DNA of 53,358 nt from a virus: positions 1 to 53,358 of the IMG/VR virus record IMGVR_UViG_3300011013_000016. The stretch is one strand, 5' to 3'. The notes beneath the pieces were generated by a model. That model was not told the DNA's origin. It ran no database searches and saw only the letters and a list, made by a program, of their open reading frames with translations. Shown in pieces: positions 41,871 to 48,762 of the stretch (its first letter is position 1; every line of letters begins with the position of its first letter). Position numbers and translations under genes: made by a program.

Positions 41871-43409
41871 ATGGCGTACGACCTGTACGACCTGAACGAG
41901 AGCGACCGAAGCGAGGGGCCGTGGCCCACAGTGCAGCCGGCGATGGCCCGGTACCACGAGCTGGGCTACCCCACACACATCACGATCCGTGAGTGCAAGG
42001 ACGAGCCCGCACCGGACCCCGAGGACTTCGACCCCGAGGACGAGTTCGACCCCGAGGACGACACGGCCGCGCAGGGCTGGGGCGTGGACCCGAGCAGTGT
42101 GCCGGCCAGGGTGGTGCGCACCGTGGGCAAGGTGTGCTTCACGGTGGGTGACGAGGATGGCGTGAGCGAGGTGGCTCGGCTGCGTATCGAGCGGCACCAA
42201 CAGGTGCTGAACCGGATGGGCCTGGCGACCCCGCCGCCCGTGTTCGCTGCAGGCACTCGGGTCCGCAGCGACGGAGCGCAGCGCTTCACGGAGTTTCGCC
42301 AGGCGTGGGAGGAGATGCCCACGGTGGCCGAGGCGGTGCATGGCTTTGCCGCCTGCATTGCTCGTGAAGACCGGGAGCAGCACACCTTCAACCTGGGCGA
42401 TCTGCGCATGAACGATGACGGGACCGTGCAGGTGCCCGGCAACGGCACAGTGCCGTTCGAGCCCCGTGCCCTGCGCAAGGTGCTGAGCGTGACCCGCAAG
42501 GGAGACCACGCCCCGGCATCGGACTACAGCGGGGTGTTCCACAAGGCGGGCCCATTCCTGTCGGACCTGGAGCCGGACGAACGGGCCTGGATCGTGAACA
42601 AGCGCATGGCGCTGGCTGACCGTGACCAGCGGGTCATGTTGCACACCCGCCACAACGCCGATGCTGTCGGGGGGCGGAGCGCCTACGCAGTGACCGGTGC
42701 TGGCTACGCACTGCTCCCTGCAGACCAGCTCTTGCAGGGAGCGATCCAGGGCGTGGACATGCGTGGTGCCAAGGCGCGCATCACGTACAACCCTGACACC
42801 ACCTACGTGAAGATGGACGCCACGTGGGTGCCGGACAACTTCACGGACCTGGCTGCCGGGGACGCGTTCAAGGCGGGGATGCGCTTGTACACGAAGGACG
42901 ACGGCGGAGGGAGCATCCGAGGGGGCGGCATCGTGGAGGTGAACCGCTGCCGGAACCTGATCATCCTGGCCAAGGCGTATGCGGAGAGCTTCCGGTTCGC
43001 ACACAAGGGGGACCTGAGCGACATGGCCGCCCGGGTGGCGGACGGGTTCGGCGAGATCGTGCGGGGCTTCGCCCCGATGCTGGAGGACTGGGAGTTCGTG
43101 GAGTCCAAGCCCATCGCAGACGTGGAGCTGTGGGGCGAGCGCTTCCTGTCCGTGCCCGATGCGCTGACGTGGGCCGTGGAGAACGGCAAGCTCGCACAGG
43201 ACCTGAGCGACAAGGTGGCCCTCGAAGCCCTGCTCGGGGGCTACGCTGCGGAGCAGGCCGCCGGGTTCACCCGGGGCACGCTCACGGACATCGTGGACGC
43301 CGTGACCCGGGCCGCCTGGAACACGGCCCTGGACGAGATGCAGCAGCACCTCCTGGAGCGGGAAGCCGGGCTGCTTGTCCCCGTGCTCGTCGGAGCGGCG
43401 CAGGCGTAG
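41871..43409 (+). CDS. DUF932-like phage/plasmid protein, 512 aa
   Basis: The region from residue about 185 to 370 follows the DUF932 pattern: KGDHAPASDYSGVFHKAG, then VMLHTRHNADAVGG, AYAVTGAGYALLPADQLLQ and a middle with repeated strand-turn segments. DUF932 proteins are frequent in phages and plasmids; their role is not established. Residues 44-64 carry an acidic repeat (EDFDPEDEFDPEDD). Assignment by pattern, moderate certainty. Confidence 0.55.
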   Translation: MAYDLYDLNESDRSEGPWPTVQPAMARYHELGYPTHITIRECKDEPAPDPEDFDPEDEFDPEDDTAAQGWGVDPSSVPARVVRTVGKVCFTVGDEDGVSEVARLRIERHQQVLNRMGLATPPPVFAAGTRVRSDGAQRFTEFRQAWEEMPTVAEAVHGFAACIAREDREQHTFNLGDLRMNDDGTVQVPGNGTVPFEPRALRKVLSVTRKGDHAPASDYSGVFHKAGPFLSDLEPDERAWIVNKRMALADRDQRVMLHTRHNADAVGGRSAYAVTGAGYALLPADQLLQGAIQGVDMRGAKARITYNPDTTYVKMDATWVPDNFTDLAAGDAFKAGMRLYTKDDGGGSIRGGGIVEVNRCRNLIILAKAYAESFRFAHKGDLSDMAARVADGFGEIVRGFAPMLEDWEFVESKPIADVELWGERFLSVPDALTWAVENGKLAQDLSDKVALEALLGGYAAEQAAGFTRGTLTDIVDAVTRAAWNTALDEMQQHLLEREAGLLVPVLVGAAQA

Positions 43410-43424
43410 CCATACCGCTTTGCG

Positions 43425-43584
43425 ACCCCGTGAGCACAGGCCACGGGGTGTGGCTGTAGGGAACCTGGCTACCTGCCTCGCCGGGAATACTCTTCCACAC
43501 CCCGTGGCCCTTGCCCACCCCCCGTGCAGCACCGCACCCACGCTGCACGGGGGACACAACCCGGGTGCACGGAGAGAAGACATG
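43425..43584 (+). promoter_or_regulatory. Structured leader with competing hairpins
   Basis: Three stems: ACCCCGTG/CACGGGGT (43425-43432 with 43442-43449), GGCCACGGGGTGTGG with its exact complement (43439-43453 with 43495-43509), and CCCCCGTGCAGC/GCTGCACGGGGG (43519-43530 with 43542-43553). The first two share bases and exclude each other. A TACTCT (43488-43493) could be a -10. The leader ends in GTGCACGGAGAGAAGACATG (43565-43584), which is identical at 47108-47127. Looks like an attenuator, or a terminator followed by a new promoter. Confidence 0.55.
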
Positions 43585-44175
43585 GCCCTCATCATCAACA
43601 CGGACGCTGTGACAGGCGTGACCTGTCTGCAGGCGGACGGCAAGCTGACCGAGCTGGCGAAGGGGATGGGCATCGCCCTCGTCGGCGCCGGCATCTCGGA
43701 GATCACGGAGGAGAACGCGGCGGAGGTGTACATGCGCATCCACGCGATCGAGACCCTCGGCGGCAAGCTGTTCGGCGGCAAGGATCCCGAGCTGGTCACA
43801 CTGGCGGAGGTGCGGCAGCACACCGGCTTGCGCATCAACGCCCACGAAGAGCCGTTGGCCGAGTGGTGGTACCGGATCCGCAGCAGCTACAAGAGCGGGC
43901 CCCGTGTCTCGTTCGACGAGCACAGCTTCGGGTTGTGCAGGCACCTGCTCACCTGCATGACCGCACACCTGGAGACCCTGCAGGACAAGCTCGGCTACTT
44001 CAGCAGCGAGCACGAGCGCCTGGATGACCGGCGCTACACGCTGACCGAGCGCATAAAGCTCCAGGTCGTGAACCTGGCCACCCTCGTGGGCGAGATCGAG
44101 CAGGCATACTCGTGGGGCGAGCCCGAGCGCGAGTGCCACCACCTGGACCACCACGACGCCCGCAGGGAGGACTGA
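43582..44175 (+). CDS. Hypothetical protein, 197 aa
   Basis: ATG 43582 preceded by GGAGAGAAG. Compact protein with TGVTCLQADGKLTELAKGMG, helices (HLLTCMTAHLETLQDKLGYF) and a charged C-terminus with HHLDHHD. Expressed from the hairpin leader. No family recognised. Confidence 0.7.
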   Translation: MALIINTDAVTGVTCLQADGKLTELAKGMGIALVGAGISEITEENAAEVYMRIHAIETLGGKLFGGKDPELVTLAEVRQHTGLRINAHEEPLAEWWYRIRSSYKSGPRVSFDEHSFGLCRHLLTCMTAHLETLQDKLGYFSSEHERLDDRRYTLTERIKLQVVNLATLVGEIEQAYSWGEPERECHHLDHHDARRED

Positions 44176-44178
44176 GCG

Positions 44179-44238
44179 ATGACTGCAACCTGGTTCGACA
44201 TCCTGCCCGACATCCCGCTCGCTCGGGGGGTGCGCTGA
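44179..44238 (+). CDS. 19-residue coupled mini-ORF
   Basis: ATG with GGGAGG nine bases upstream and a stop that shares a base with the next ATG (TGATG). Sequence MTATWFDILPDIPLARGVR. It may be a genuine peptide or a coupling leader for the next gene. Confidence 0.4.
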   Translation: MTATWFDILPDIPLARGVR

Positions 44239-44552
44239 TGTGCTATTCCACCGCCGAGGTCAACTCCCTCGCTCGTGACTATGGCTGCCGGTTCATCTAC
44301 CGGCAGTACCCGGACGGCATCCCACTGTTCAACTCTAAGGGCTCTGTCTTCACCGATGATGGAACCGAGTCCGTCCGCCTCAGGTTCACTGACGGTGGGT
44401 GGGCGGTCGACGGCGATCACGAGGATGAACAACTCGGAGATCGCTCCCACCTGTTCTGTCGGTCGCTGATCCGGCGGAGGCTCCTGTCCGCCGACTACGG
44501 CTTTTGTCTTGATGATCTCGTTGACGACGAAGACAAGGAGCCCCGGCCATGA
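44238..44552 (+). CDS. Hypothetical protein, 104 aa
   Basis: Begins MCYSTAEVNSLARDYGCRFI, with Cys2, Cys17 and later Cys74/Cys90, and has an acidic C-terminus (DDLVDDEDKEP). The start is fixed by overlap with the mini-ORF and its stop overlaps the next gene (ATGA). Unrecognised. Confidence 0.7.
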   Translation: MCYSTAEVNSLARDYGCRFIYRQYPDGIPLFNSKGSVFTDDGTESVRLRFTDGGWAVDGDHEDEQLGDRSHLFCRSLIRRRLLSADYGFCLDDLVDDEDKEPRP

Positions 44553-44866
44553 TCTTCCCATGCGACAAGTGCCTTGCTCGTGAGGCGTATAGCGACGGCT
44601 CCTGCGACTGTTCCGTGAACGCTAGGCGCTTCCTGATCATCGAGGAGGGGGGCGTGTACGGGGGCCACAGCCCGGGCACGCACCCGACCACGGCGTGGTC
44701 CATGCGTCGTGTCGTCCGCATCCAGCACACGACCAGGCGGTGCCGCCCGGTCACACTCGTGACGTGGGAGCCGGTCGGGCCGGTCCCCGCGAAGTCCCAC
44801 TACACGAGCCGGGTGATCTCCATGCACTCGTTCCAGCGGTGGGCGAAGGAGGTGACCCGTGCGTAG
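44549..44866 (+). CDS. Cys-rich hypothetical protein, 105 aa
   Basis: N-terminus MIFPCDKCLAREAYSDGSCDC has four cysteines in a zinc-like pattern (C5, C8, C19, C21). The remainder is basic with a helix (SMHSFQRWAKEVTR). Starts in the ATGA overlap with the previous gene. Unrecognised. Confidence 0.7.
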   Translation: MIFPCDKCLAREAYSDGSCDCSVNARRFLIIEEGGVYGGHSPGTHPTTAWSMRRVVRIQHTTRRCRPVTLVTWEPVGPVPAKSHYTSRVISMHSFQRWAKEVTRA

Positions 44867-45563
44867 GGACGGCAGCTTCAGCCTGAAGGTGAGCGACACC
44901 CGCTACGTGTGGTCGCCCGTGGATGTGAGCGTGGACCTGGCGAGCGGCCTGTCTGACCGGGCTGGTTGGCGATGCGATGCGCTGCCCGGCCTGCTCGTGT
45001 ACTACACGCACCGGGCGCCGAACGACCGGTTTGACGGGAACCTGCCGAGTACCGTGAGTGCGTGCCACCACGAGCACGGCACCCGGTGCTGTAGCCCCGG
45101 CAGTCGGCCAACCGTTGTGCGGAGGGTCGTGTACCTGCACCTGCACACGAGCGTGGACTGGTCTGCGCCGCAGGAGATCGTGGTCAAAGCTGCGCAGCTG
45201 GACGGGGACCGCACGACGATCTCCGACATCCTTCGGGACGACTTCCGACCGCCCATGCCCGTGCCCGTCCTGCTTGAGCAGCACGGCGACGTGTGGAGCT
45301 ACAGCAAGGAGCTGACCCAGCACTTGCGCAAGGTCGCAAAGGCCGAGGTCCTGCGCATTGCTGGGCAGGAGTACCGGCTCGACAACAAGGCGTCTCTCCG
45401 TGCCTGCGCAAAGTACCTGGACACCCTTCGGGGCGCGCCATGTACCGTGGTGGCCGGCATGGTGGACGAAGAGGAGTGTGCCGTGCACGTGCATGTGGTT
45501 CACCCGACAGGCAGCGCCTCCTTCAACCTGCATCTTGTGTGCGTGGGGGTGTCCGATGCGTAG
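44859..45563 (+). CDS. Hypothetical protein, 234 aa
   Basis: GTG start behind GGAGG. Beta-rich N-terminal half with a CHHEHGTRCCS segment (possible metal site). Helical middle (YSKELTQHLRKVAKAEVLRI) and C-terminal strands (AVHVHVVHPTGSASFNLHLV). Overlaps the YkgJ-like gene by eight bases. Unrecognised. Confidence 0.7.
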   Translation: MRRDGSFSLKVSDTRYVWSPVDVSVDLASGLSDRAGWRCDALPGLLVYYTHRAPNDRFDGNLPSTVSACHHEHGTRCCSPGSRPTVVRRVVYLHLHTSVDWSAPQEIVVKAAQLDGDRTTISDILRDDFRPPMPVPVLLEQHGDVWSYSKELTQHLRKVAKAEVLRIAGQEYRLDNKASLRACAKYLDTLRGAPCTVVAGMVDEEECAVHVHVVHPTGSASFNLHLVCVGVSDA

Positions 45564-46092
45564 CTGTGGAGCCTGCAACGCCTGCTGTGTGACGCACAAG
45601 GTGAACGGTGTGTCCGGGCTAGCCTACCCGCACGACGTGAAGCCCTGCGGCCAGGCGTGTAGCCACCTGCACCCCGGCAAGCGCACCCGACGGTGCCGTG
45701 TGTACGAGACCAGACCAGCTGGTTGTCGCACCTTCCAGTGCCTGTGGCTGGCCGGCATCCTGCCCGAGCACATGCGCCCGGACCGAAAGGGTGTGGGCGT
45801 AGTGCTCGACGTGGACGGTGTGTACGAGGACGTGGACGGTGCGCCTACTCTGCGCGAGCACATCGTGAAGGTGTGGGAGCTGTACCAGGGCGCCGCTTCC
45901 AATCCCCTCGTGCGGGAGACCGTGCGTGTGCTCGTCGAGGGCCAGGGTGTCCCGGTCTTCGTCATGCACAAGGGCTGCATCATGGAGGTGCACGCACCCG
46001 AGGGCAGCCACACCGAGCGCATGATTCGGGAGCGTGGAGGGGACCTGCGCGAAGTAGGCTTCCTGGACACGCACCCGGGAGGTGGCCTGTGA
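45556..46092 (+). CDS. YkgJ-like cysteine-cluster protein
   Basis: Starts MRSCGACNACCVTHKV: the CxxCxxCC cluster (C4, C7, C10, C11) with further C31, C35, C47, C57, C62 in the CRVYETRPAGCRTFQC region matches the YkgJ-type zinc/iron-chelating family (CxxCCxxH with a following C-RP-C). Family members are little characterised and may bind Fe-S or zinc. The C-terminal 100 residues are helical. A metal-binding role is well supported; biological role unknown. Confidence 0.72.
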   Translation: MRSCGACNACCVTHKVNGVSGLAYPHDVKPCGQACSHLHPGKRTRRCRVYETRPAGCRTFQCLWLAGILPEHMRPDRKGVGVVLDVDGVYEDVDGAPTLREHIVKVWELYQGAASNPLVRETVRVLVEGQGVPVFVMHKGCIMEVHAPEGSHTERMIRERGGDLREVGFLDTHPGGGL

Positions 46093-46226
46093 TCTGGCCC
46101 ACACTCATGCTGGCCTGTGCCTGCGGGGGCGTCACGTCTATGCAGGCGAGTGCGCACGAGATCGTGATCACAGTCCTGATCACAGGCGCACTCATGCTAT
46201 GGAGTGCGTGCAACGACGGGCTGTAG
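46089..46226 (+). CDS. Small membrane protein, 45 aa
   Basis: GTG overlaps the previous stop (GTGA). Two hydrophobic segments: residues 4-18 (PTLMLACACGGVTSM, which contains a LxxC pattern) and 26-40 (IVITVLITGALMLWS). May be a two-TM peptide or a small lipoprotein. Unrecognised. Confidence 0.55.
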   Translation: MIWPTLMLACACGGVTSMQASAHEIVITVLITGALMLWSACNDGL

Positions 46227-46320
46227 GTACATATATGCTACACATGCACACGGCGGGGCCGGTCACATCTATTCGATGTCCGGCGCCGCAAATGCCTGTA
46301 ATCCATGAGTTCACCGCTCG

Positions 46321-46329
46321 TGGTATGAT
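46321..46329 (+). promoter_or_regulatory. Candidate extended -10 promoter
   Basis: TGG-TATGAT with no good -35, 65 bases before the gene at 46394. The 168-base intergenic stretch (46227-46393) also has CCCCTG...CAGGGG (inverted repeat around 46335-46360). No ORF seen there. Confidence 0.4.
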
Positions 46330-46393
46330 GATGCTCCCCTGTTCGGACCGGCCGACAGCAGGGGTCAACCACTGGCCGGATGGAGAGAGACAC

Positions 46394-47023
46394 ATGGAAC
46401 ACACAAACACGACACCCGCCCACTCCCCTGCACAGGCAGCGCTTGTGCTCGTCCGAAGGCTGGCCGGCACCACGGAGCGGCTCTTTGGTGGGCAGTGGAC
46501 GGGTATTGACTGGAGCCCCGGCGCCCTGCAGCGCTTGGGTGAGTGCATGGGGCTGATCATGGGTGTGAGCCTGTACGACGAGCCCCGCGCGGAGAGCCTG
46601 GCGCTGGATCTGGTGTCCTGCCTGGACCGGCTCAACACGTACGGTGGTGTGGACGACGAGGGCCGGCGCCTGTACCGGGTCCGCCTGTGCAGTGACGGCT
46701 CGTTGTGCGGCTTCAGCGTGTACTGGAACCGCCTGTGCACTCACACCAAGTGCGTAGACAGCGACGCCCTCAGGAAGGAGTGGGCGGAGCGCAAGGACAA
46801 CCCAGACCTGCGTGGACTGTGGATTCGCAGGGACTGGTACACGAAGAAGTGGCGGCCCCTGCACAACAGCGAGCGAGTCGTGGGTGTGGACAATGACGTG
46901 TGGGCAGACGGCTACGCCATGTACGTGATGGCCTTCAACGGTGGGCTGCTCTTCCACGGGTTCGGACACGACCCGCTTGCTGTGCAGGTGGGCACTGCCC
47001 GAGCGTGGAGCCTGCACACGTAG
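46394..47023 (+). CDS. Hypothetical protein, 209 aa
   Basis: ATG behind GGAGAGAG. Starts MEHTNTTPAHSPAQAALVLV. Contains Trp/Tyr-rich strands (YRVRLCSDGSLCGFSVYWNR; GLLFHGFGHDPLAVQVGTAR). Followed by a hairpin terminator at 47032-47056. No family recognised. Confidence 0.7.
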   Translation: MEHTNTTPAHSPAQAALVLVRRLAGTTERLFGGQWTGIDWSPGALQRLGECMGLIMGVSLYDEPRAESLALDLVSCLDRLNTYGGVDDEGRRLYRVRLCSDGSLCGFSVYWNRLCTHTKCVDSDALRKEWAERKDNPDLRGLWIRRDWYTKKWRPLHNSERVVGVDNDVWADGYAMYVMAFNGGLLFHGFGHDPLAVQVGTARAWSLHT

Positions 47024-47031
47024 GAGCACAA

Positions 47032-47056
47032 GGGCCGGGCACAAGCGGCCCGGCCC
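47032..47056 (+). terminator. GC hairpin after the 209-aa gene
   Basis: GGGCCGGGC (47032-47040), 7-base loop, GCCCGGCCC (47048-47056): 9-bp perfect stem without a T run, as is common in high-GC bacteria. Confidence 0.6.
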
Positions 47057-47067
47057 CGCTGCTCCGT

Positions 47068-47127
47068 CCACGGGGGTTTGCACTCAACCCCGTGGGCACA
47101 ACACCGAGTGCACGGAGAGAAGACATG
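47068..47127 (+). promoter_or_regulatory. Second hairpin leader like that at 43.5 kb
   Basis: CCACGGGG/CCCCGTGG stem (47068-47075 with 47088-47095), then a GGCACAAC segment and GTGCACGGAGAGAAGACATG (47108-47127), identical to the 20 bases at 43565-43584. The CACGGGG stem word is shared as well. Confidence 0.55.
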
Positions 47128-47211
47128 ACCCTGGAAACCCTGAAGCTCTACACCCTGGCGCTGTGCTGCGCCGCACTGTATGTGGCGCCTTTTGCCCTCG
47201 GGAGCCTGTGA
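47125..47211 (+). CDS. 28-residue hydrophobic peptide
   Basis: Begins with the conserved leader ATG. MTLETLKLYTLALCCAALYV is followed by APFALGSL: a single TM segment. The stop is coupled to an 8-codon frame (47211-47237) and then to the next gene. Likely a membrane peptide. Confidence 0.5.
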   Translation: MTLETLKLYTLALCCAALYVAPFALGSL

Positions 47212-47236
47212 TGACCTTCTGGCCGGAGGGCGTGTG

Positions 47237-47530
47237 ATGTACACCCTGATCTCCCTCGCAGACGTCCTGCGCGCCTTTGCCCTGGTGTTCCCTGTGGAGA
47301 CCGAGTACGTGCTCGCCCTGTACCTGCAGAGCCTGCGCACCGTCGGCGCTGTGTACGAGTGCGTGGGCGAGCACCTCGAAGACCCGGACCACGCCCTGGC
47401 GATGCACAGCTACGGCGCCCCGGTCAACGTGTGCGTGCCGATGTGGGACACGTCCGGAGCCCTGGACACGATCCTGCGCATCCAGCAGGTGTGCGCAGAG
47501 AACCCGCTGCCCGCCGAGCTGTCCTCGTGA
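47237..47530 (+). CDS. Hypothetical protein, 97 aa
   Basis: ATG shares a base with the stop of an 8-codon frame (TGATG). Helical N-terminus (YTLISLADVLRAFALVFPVE), with an Asp/Val-rich middle and a C-terminal helix (LDTILRIQQVCAENPLPAEL). No family recognised. It lies in an operon with two micro-ORFs. Confidence 0.65.
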   Translation: MYTLISLADVLRAFALVFPVETEYVLALYLQSLRTVGAVYECVGEHLEDPDHALAMHSYGAPVNVCVPMWDTSGALDTILRIQQVCAENPLPAELSS

Positions 47531-47625
47531 GCGCGCGAGAAGCAGCTGAGTGCGTGTGCGTGTGGGCGATGGTCCTGTGCGTAGGCGCTGAGCTGATGCG
47601 TGTGTCCGGGTGTGTGCACTGGTAG
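47527..47625 (+). CDS. 32-residue Cys-rich peptide
   Basis: GTG overlaps the upstream stop (GTGA). MSAREAAECVCVWAMVLCVG is followed by AELMRVSGCVHW: hydrophobic with four Cys. Followed by a strong terminator. May be a membrane or disulfide-rich peptide. Confidence 0.45.
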   Translation: MSAREAAECVCVWAMVLCVGAELMRVSGCVHW

Positions 47626-47648
47626 GCGCACCCCGCACGCTGCACACC

Positions 47649-47685
47649 GAGACCCCGCTCCGGCACCACGCCGGAGCGGGGTCTC
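47649..47685 (+). terminator. Strong 16-bp hairpin terminator
   Basis: A 16-bp perfect stem (47649-47664 with 47670-47685, ACCAC loop) beginning GAGACCCC and ending GGGGTCTC, followed by TTGCC. The best terminator of the window. Confidence 0.8.
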
Positions 47686-47778
47686 TTGCCTTCGGGGCCA
47701 CAGCACACCCCGGATCGGCCTTCACAGCGCAACTACAACTTTCTCACTCGGACCCAGCACACCCGGCTACCCAGCGGT

Positions 47779-47784
47779 TACACT
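47779..47784 (+). promoter_or_regulatory. Weak candidate -10 (TACACT) and leader hairpin
   Basis: The region between the terminator and the gene at 47843 has TACACT (47779-47784), a possible -10 without clear -35, then the GTGCCCC...GGGGCAC hairpin near 47788-47806 and GGGAGGGAGAGAAG as ribosome site. Confidence 0.3.
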
Positions 47785-47842
47785 CACTGTGCCCCACAGC
47801 GGGGCACTGACCCGGCAGACCCCGGGAGGGAGAGAAGCAACC

Positions 47843-48388
47843 ATGACCCGCAACCCCAATTCGATCGTGTGCATGATGACCGGCGCCACGCTGGCCACAT
47901 CCCTCGGCAACCTGCGCAGCCGGCTGGCGGAAAAGTCCGCTCGCCTCGGCAAGAATGCCGGAAGTATCTACGTGACACAGCGCAGCAAGGCAGAGGAGGT
48001 CTCCCGGTCCACCTACGCTGACACCAAGGCGCACAACGTCAAGGTGCTGGCCCTGTGGGGCGTGGAAGCCGTGGGCGGTAAGGACGTGGATGCCCGTGTC
48101 TTGCGCCCCCTGGGAAGCAAGGCCCCGGCCCCGTCCAAGGCCCGCACCCAGAGCAAGCCTGCGACGAAGACCGGCACCCTGCCGAGCCTGCAGCGCGCCT
48201 CGGCACTCACTTCGGCACTGATCGCAGGCGACGACGAAACCGCCTGGCAGGTCCTGCGTGCCATCGCAGCCGAAGCCGCACTGCAGCCCGAACCTAGCAA
48301 GACCCCGGCACCTGCACCGGCCGCTACCGTGCGCAGCGCTGTGGACCTGCTCAAGGCCGAGGGCTTCGGCGTGACACTCACAGCGTAG
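47843..48388 (+). CDS. Hypothetical protein, 181 aa, monocistronic
   Basis: Flanked by strong terminators on both sides, so probably a single-gene unit. Basic N-terminal half (LRSRLAEKSARLGKNAGSIY; VTQRSKAEEVSRSTYADTKA), Ala/Pro/Lys linker and C-terminal helix (TVRSAVDLLKAEGFGVTLTA). May bind nucleic acid. No family recognised. Confidence 0.7.
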   Translation: MTRNPNSIVCMMTGATLATSLGNLRSRLAEKSARLGKNAGSIYVTQRSKAEEVSRSTYADTKAHNVKVLALWGVEAVGGKDVDARVLRPLGSKAPAPSKARTQSKPATKTGTLPSLQRASALTSALIAGDDETAWQVLRAIAAEAALQPEPSKTPAPAPAATVRSAVDLLKAEGFGVTLTA

Positions 48389-48404
48389 CCAGACCCCGCA
48401 CCCC

Positions 48405-48440
48405 GTCGGCTCCGCTCCGGACACCCGGAGCGGAGCCGAC
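48405..48440 (+). terminator. 16-bp hairpin terminator
   Basis: GTCGGCTCCGCTCCGG (48405-48420), ACAC loop, complement at 48425-48440. No T run. Ends the rightward cassette. Confidence 0.75.
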
Positions 48441-48473
48441 TTGCGTCAGGGCGCACGCCCAGAGCTGCCCGGA

Positions 48474-48497
48474 CCCCGGGCCCCACAGCCCCGGCCC
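48474..48497. repeat. GC-rich direct repeat, left copy
   Basis: 24 bases beginning CCCCGGGCCCCACAGCCCCG and ending GCCC. It recurs at 48739-48762 with one C added. It flanks the crotonase fragment on its 3' side. Confidence 0.7.
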
Positions 48498-48720
48498 AAG
48501 GGCAGGTCGAAGGCCCTGAGGGCGCTGGCTCGGTCGGCGAGCATACACGCCTGGGGGAGCAGCGCCAGCTCGTGGGCCAGGGCCTGGGCGGCCTGGCGTG
48601 ACGGGCCCGTCGGCACCACGCGGTTGACCAGTCCCAGGGCCAGGGCTTCGTCGGCCGCAACCGGGCGCCCGGTCAGGATCAGGTCGAGGGCCCGTCGGCA
48701 CCGATGAGCCTGGGGAGCCC
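48487..48720 (-). pseudogene. Crotonase (enoyl-CoA hydratase/isomerase) fragment, frameshifted
   Basis: On the minus strand, GLPRLIGAD (48720-48694) is followed after a one-base shift by RALDLILTGRPVAADEALAL, then GLVNRVVPTG and LPQACMLADRASALRAFDLP. This is the well-known C-terminal half of bacterial enoyl-CoA hydratases (LTGRP, LGLVNRVVP, ADR-SAL). No start, no N-terminal part, a frameshift, and GC repeats on both sides: a host-gene remnant rather than a functional phage gene. Confidence 0.8.
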
Positions 48721-48738
48721 CGGCCCCCGCAGCCCCGG

Positions 48739-48762
48739 CCCGGGCCCCCACAGCCCCGGCCC
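48739..48762. repeat. GC-rich direct repeat, right copy
   Basis: Same sequence as 48474-48497 apart from one additional C. A partial third copy (ending GCAGCCCCGGCCC) lies at about 48729-48741. Confidence 0.7.

Noticed and set aside
41775-43838. 687-codon minus-strand open frame opposite the DUF932-like gene
   Set aside because: Crosses the hairpin leader and two plus genes; the plus strand has good starts and an acidic repeat typical of coding sequence.
47211-47237. 8-codon frame MTFWPEGV
   Set aside because: Coupled on both sides, but too short to support as a gene; mentioned only as part of the micro-ORF observation.
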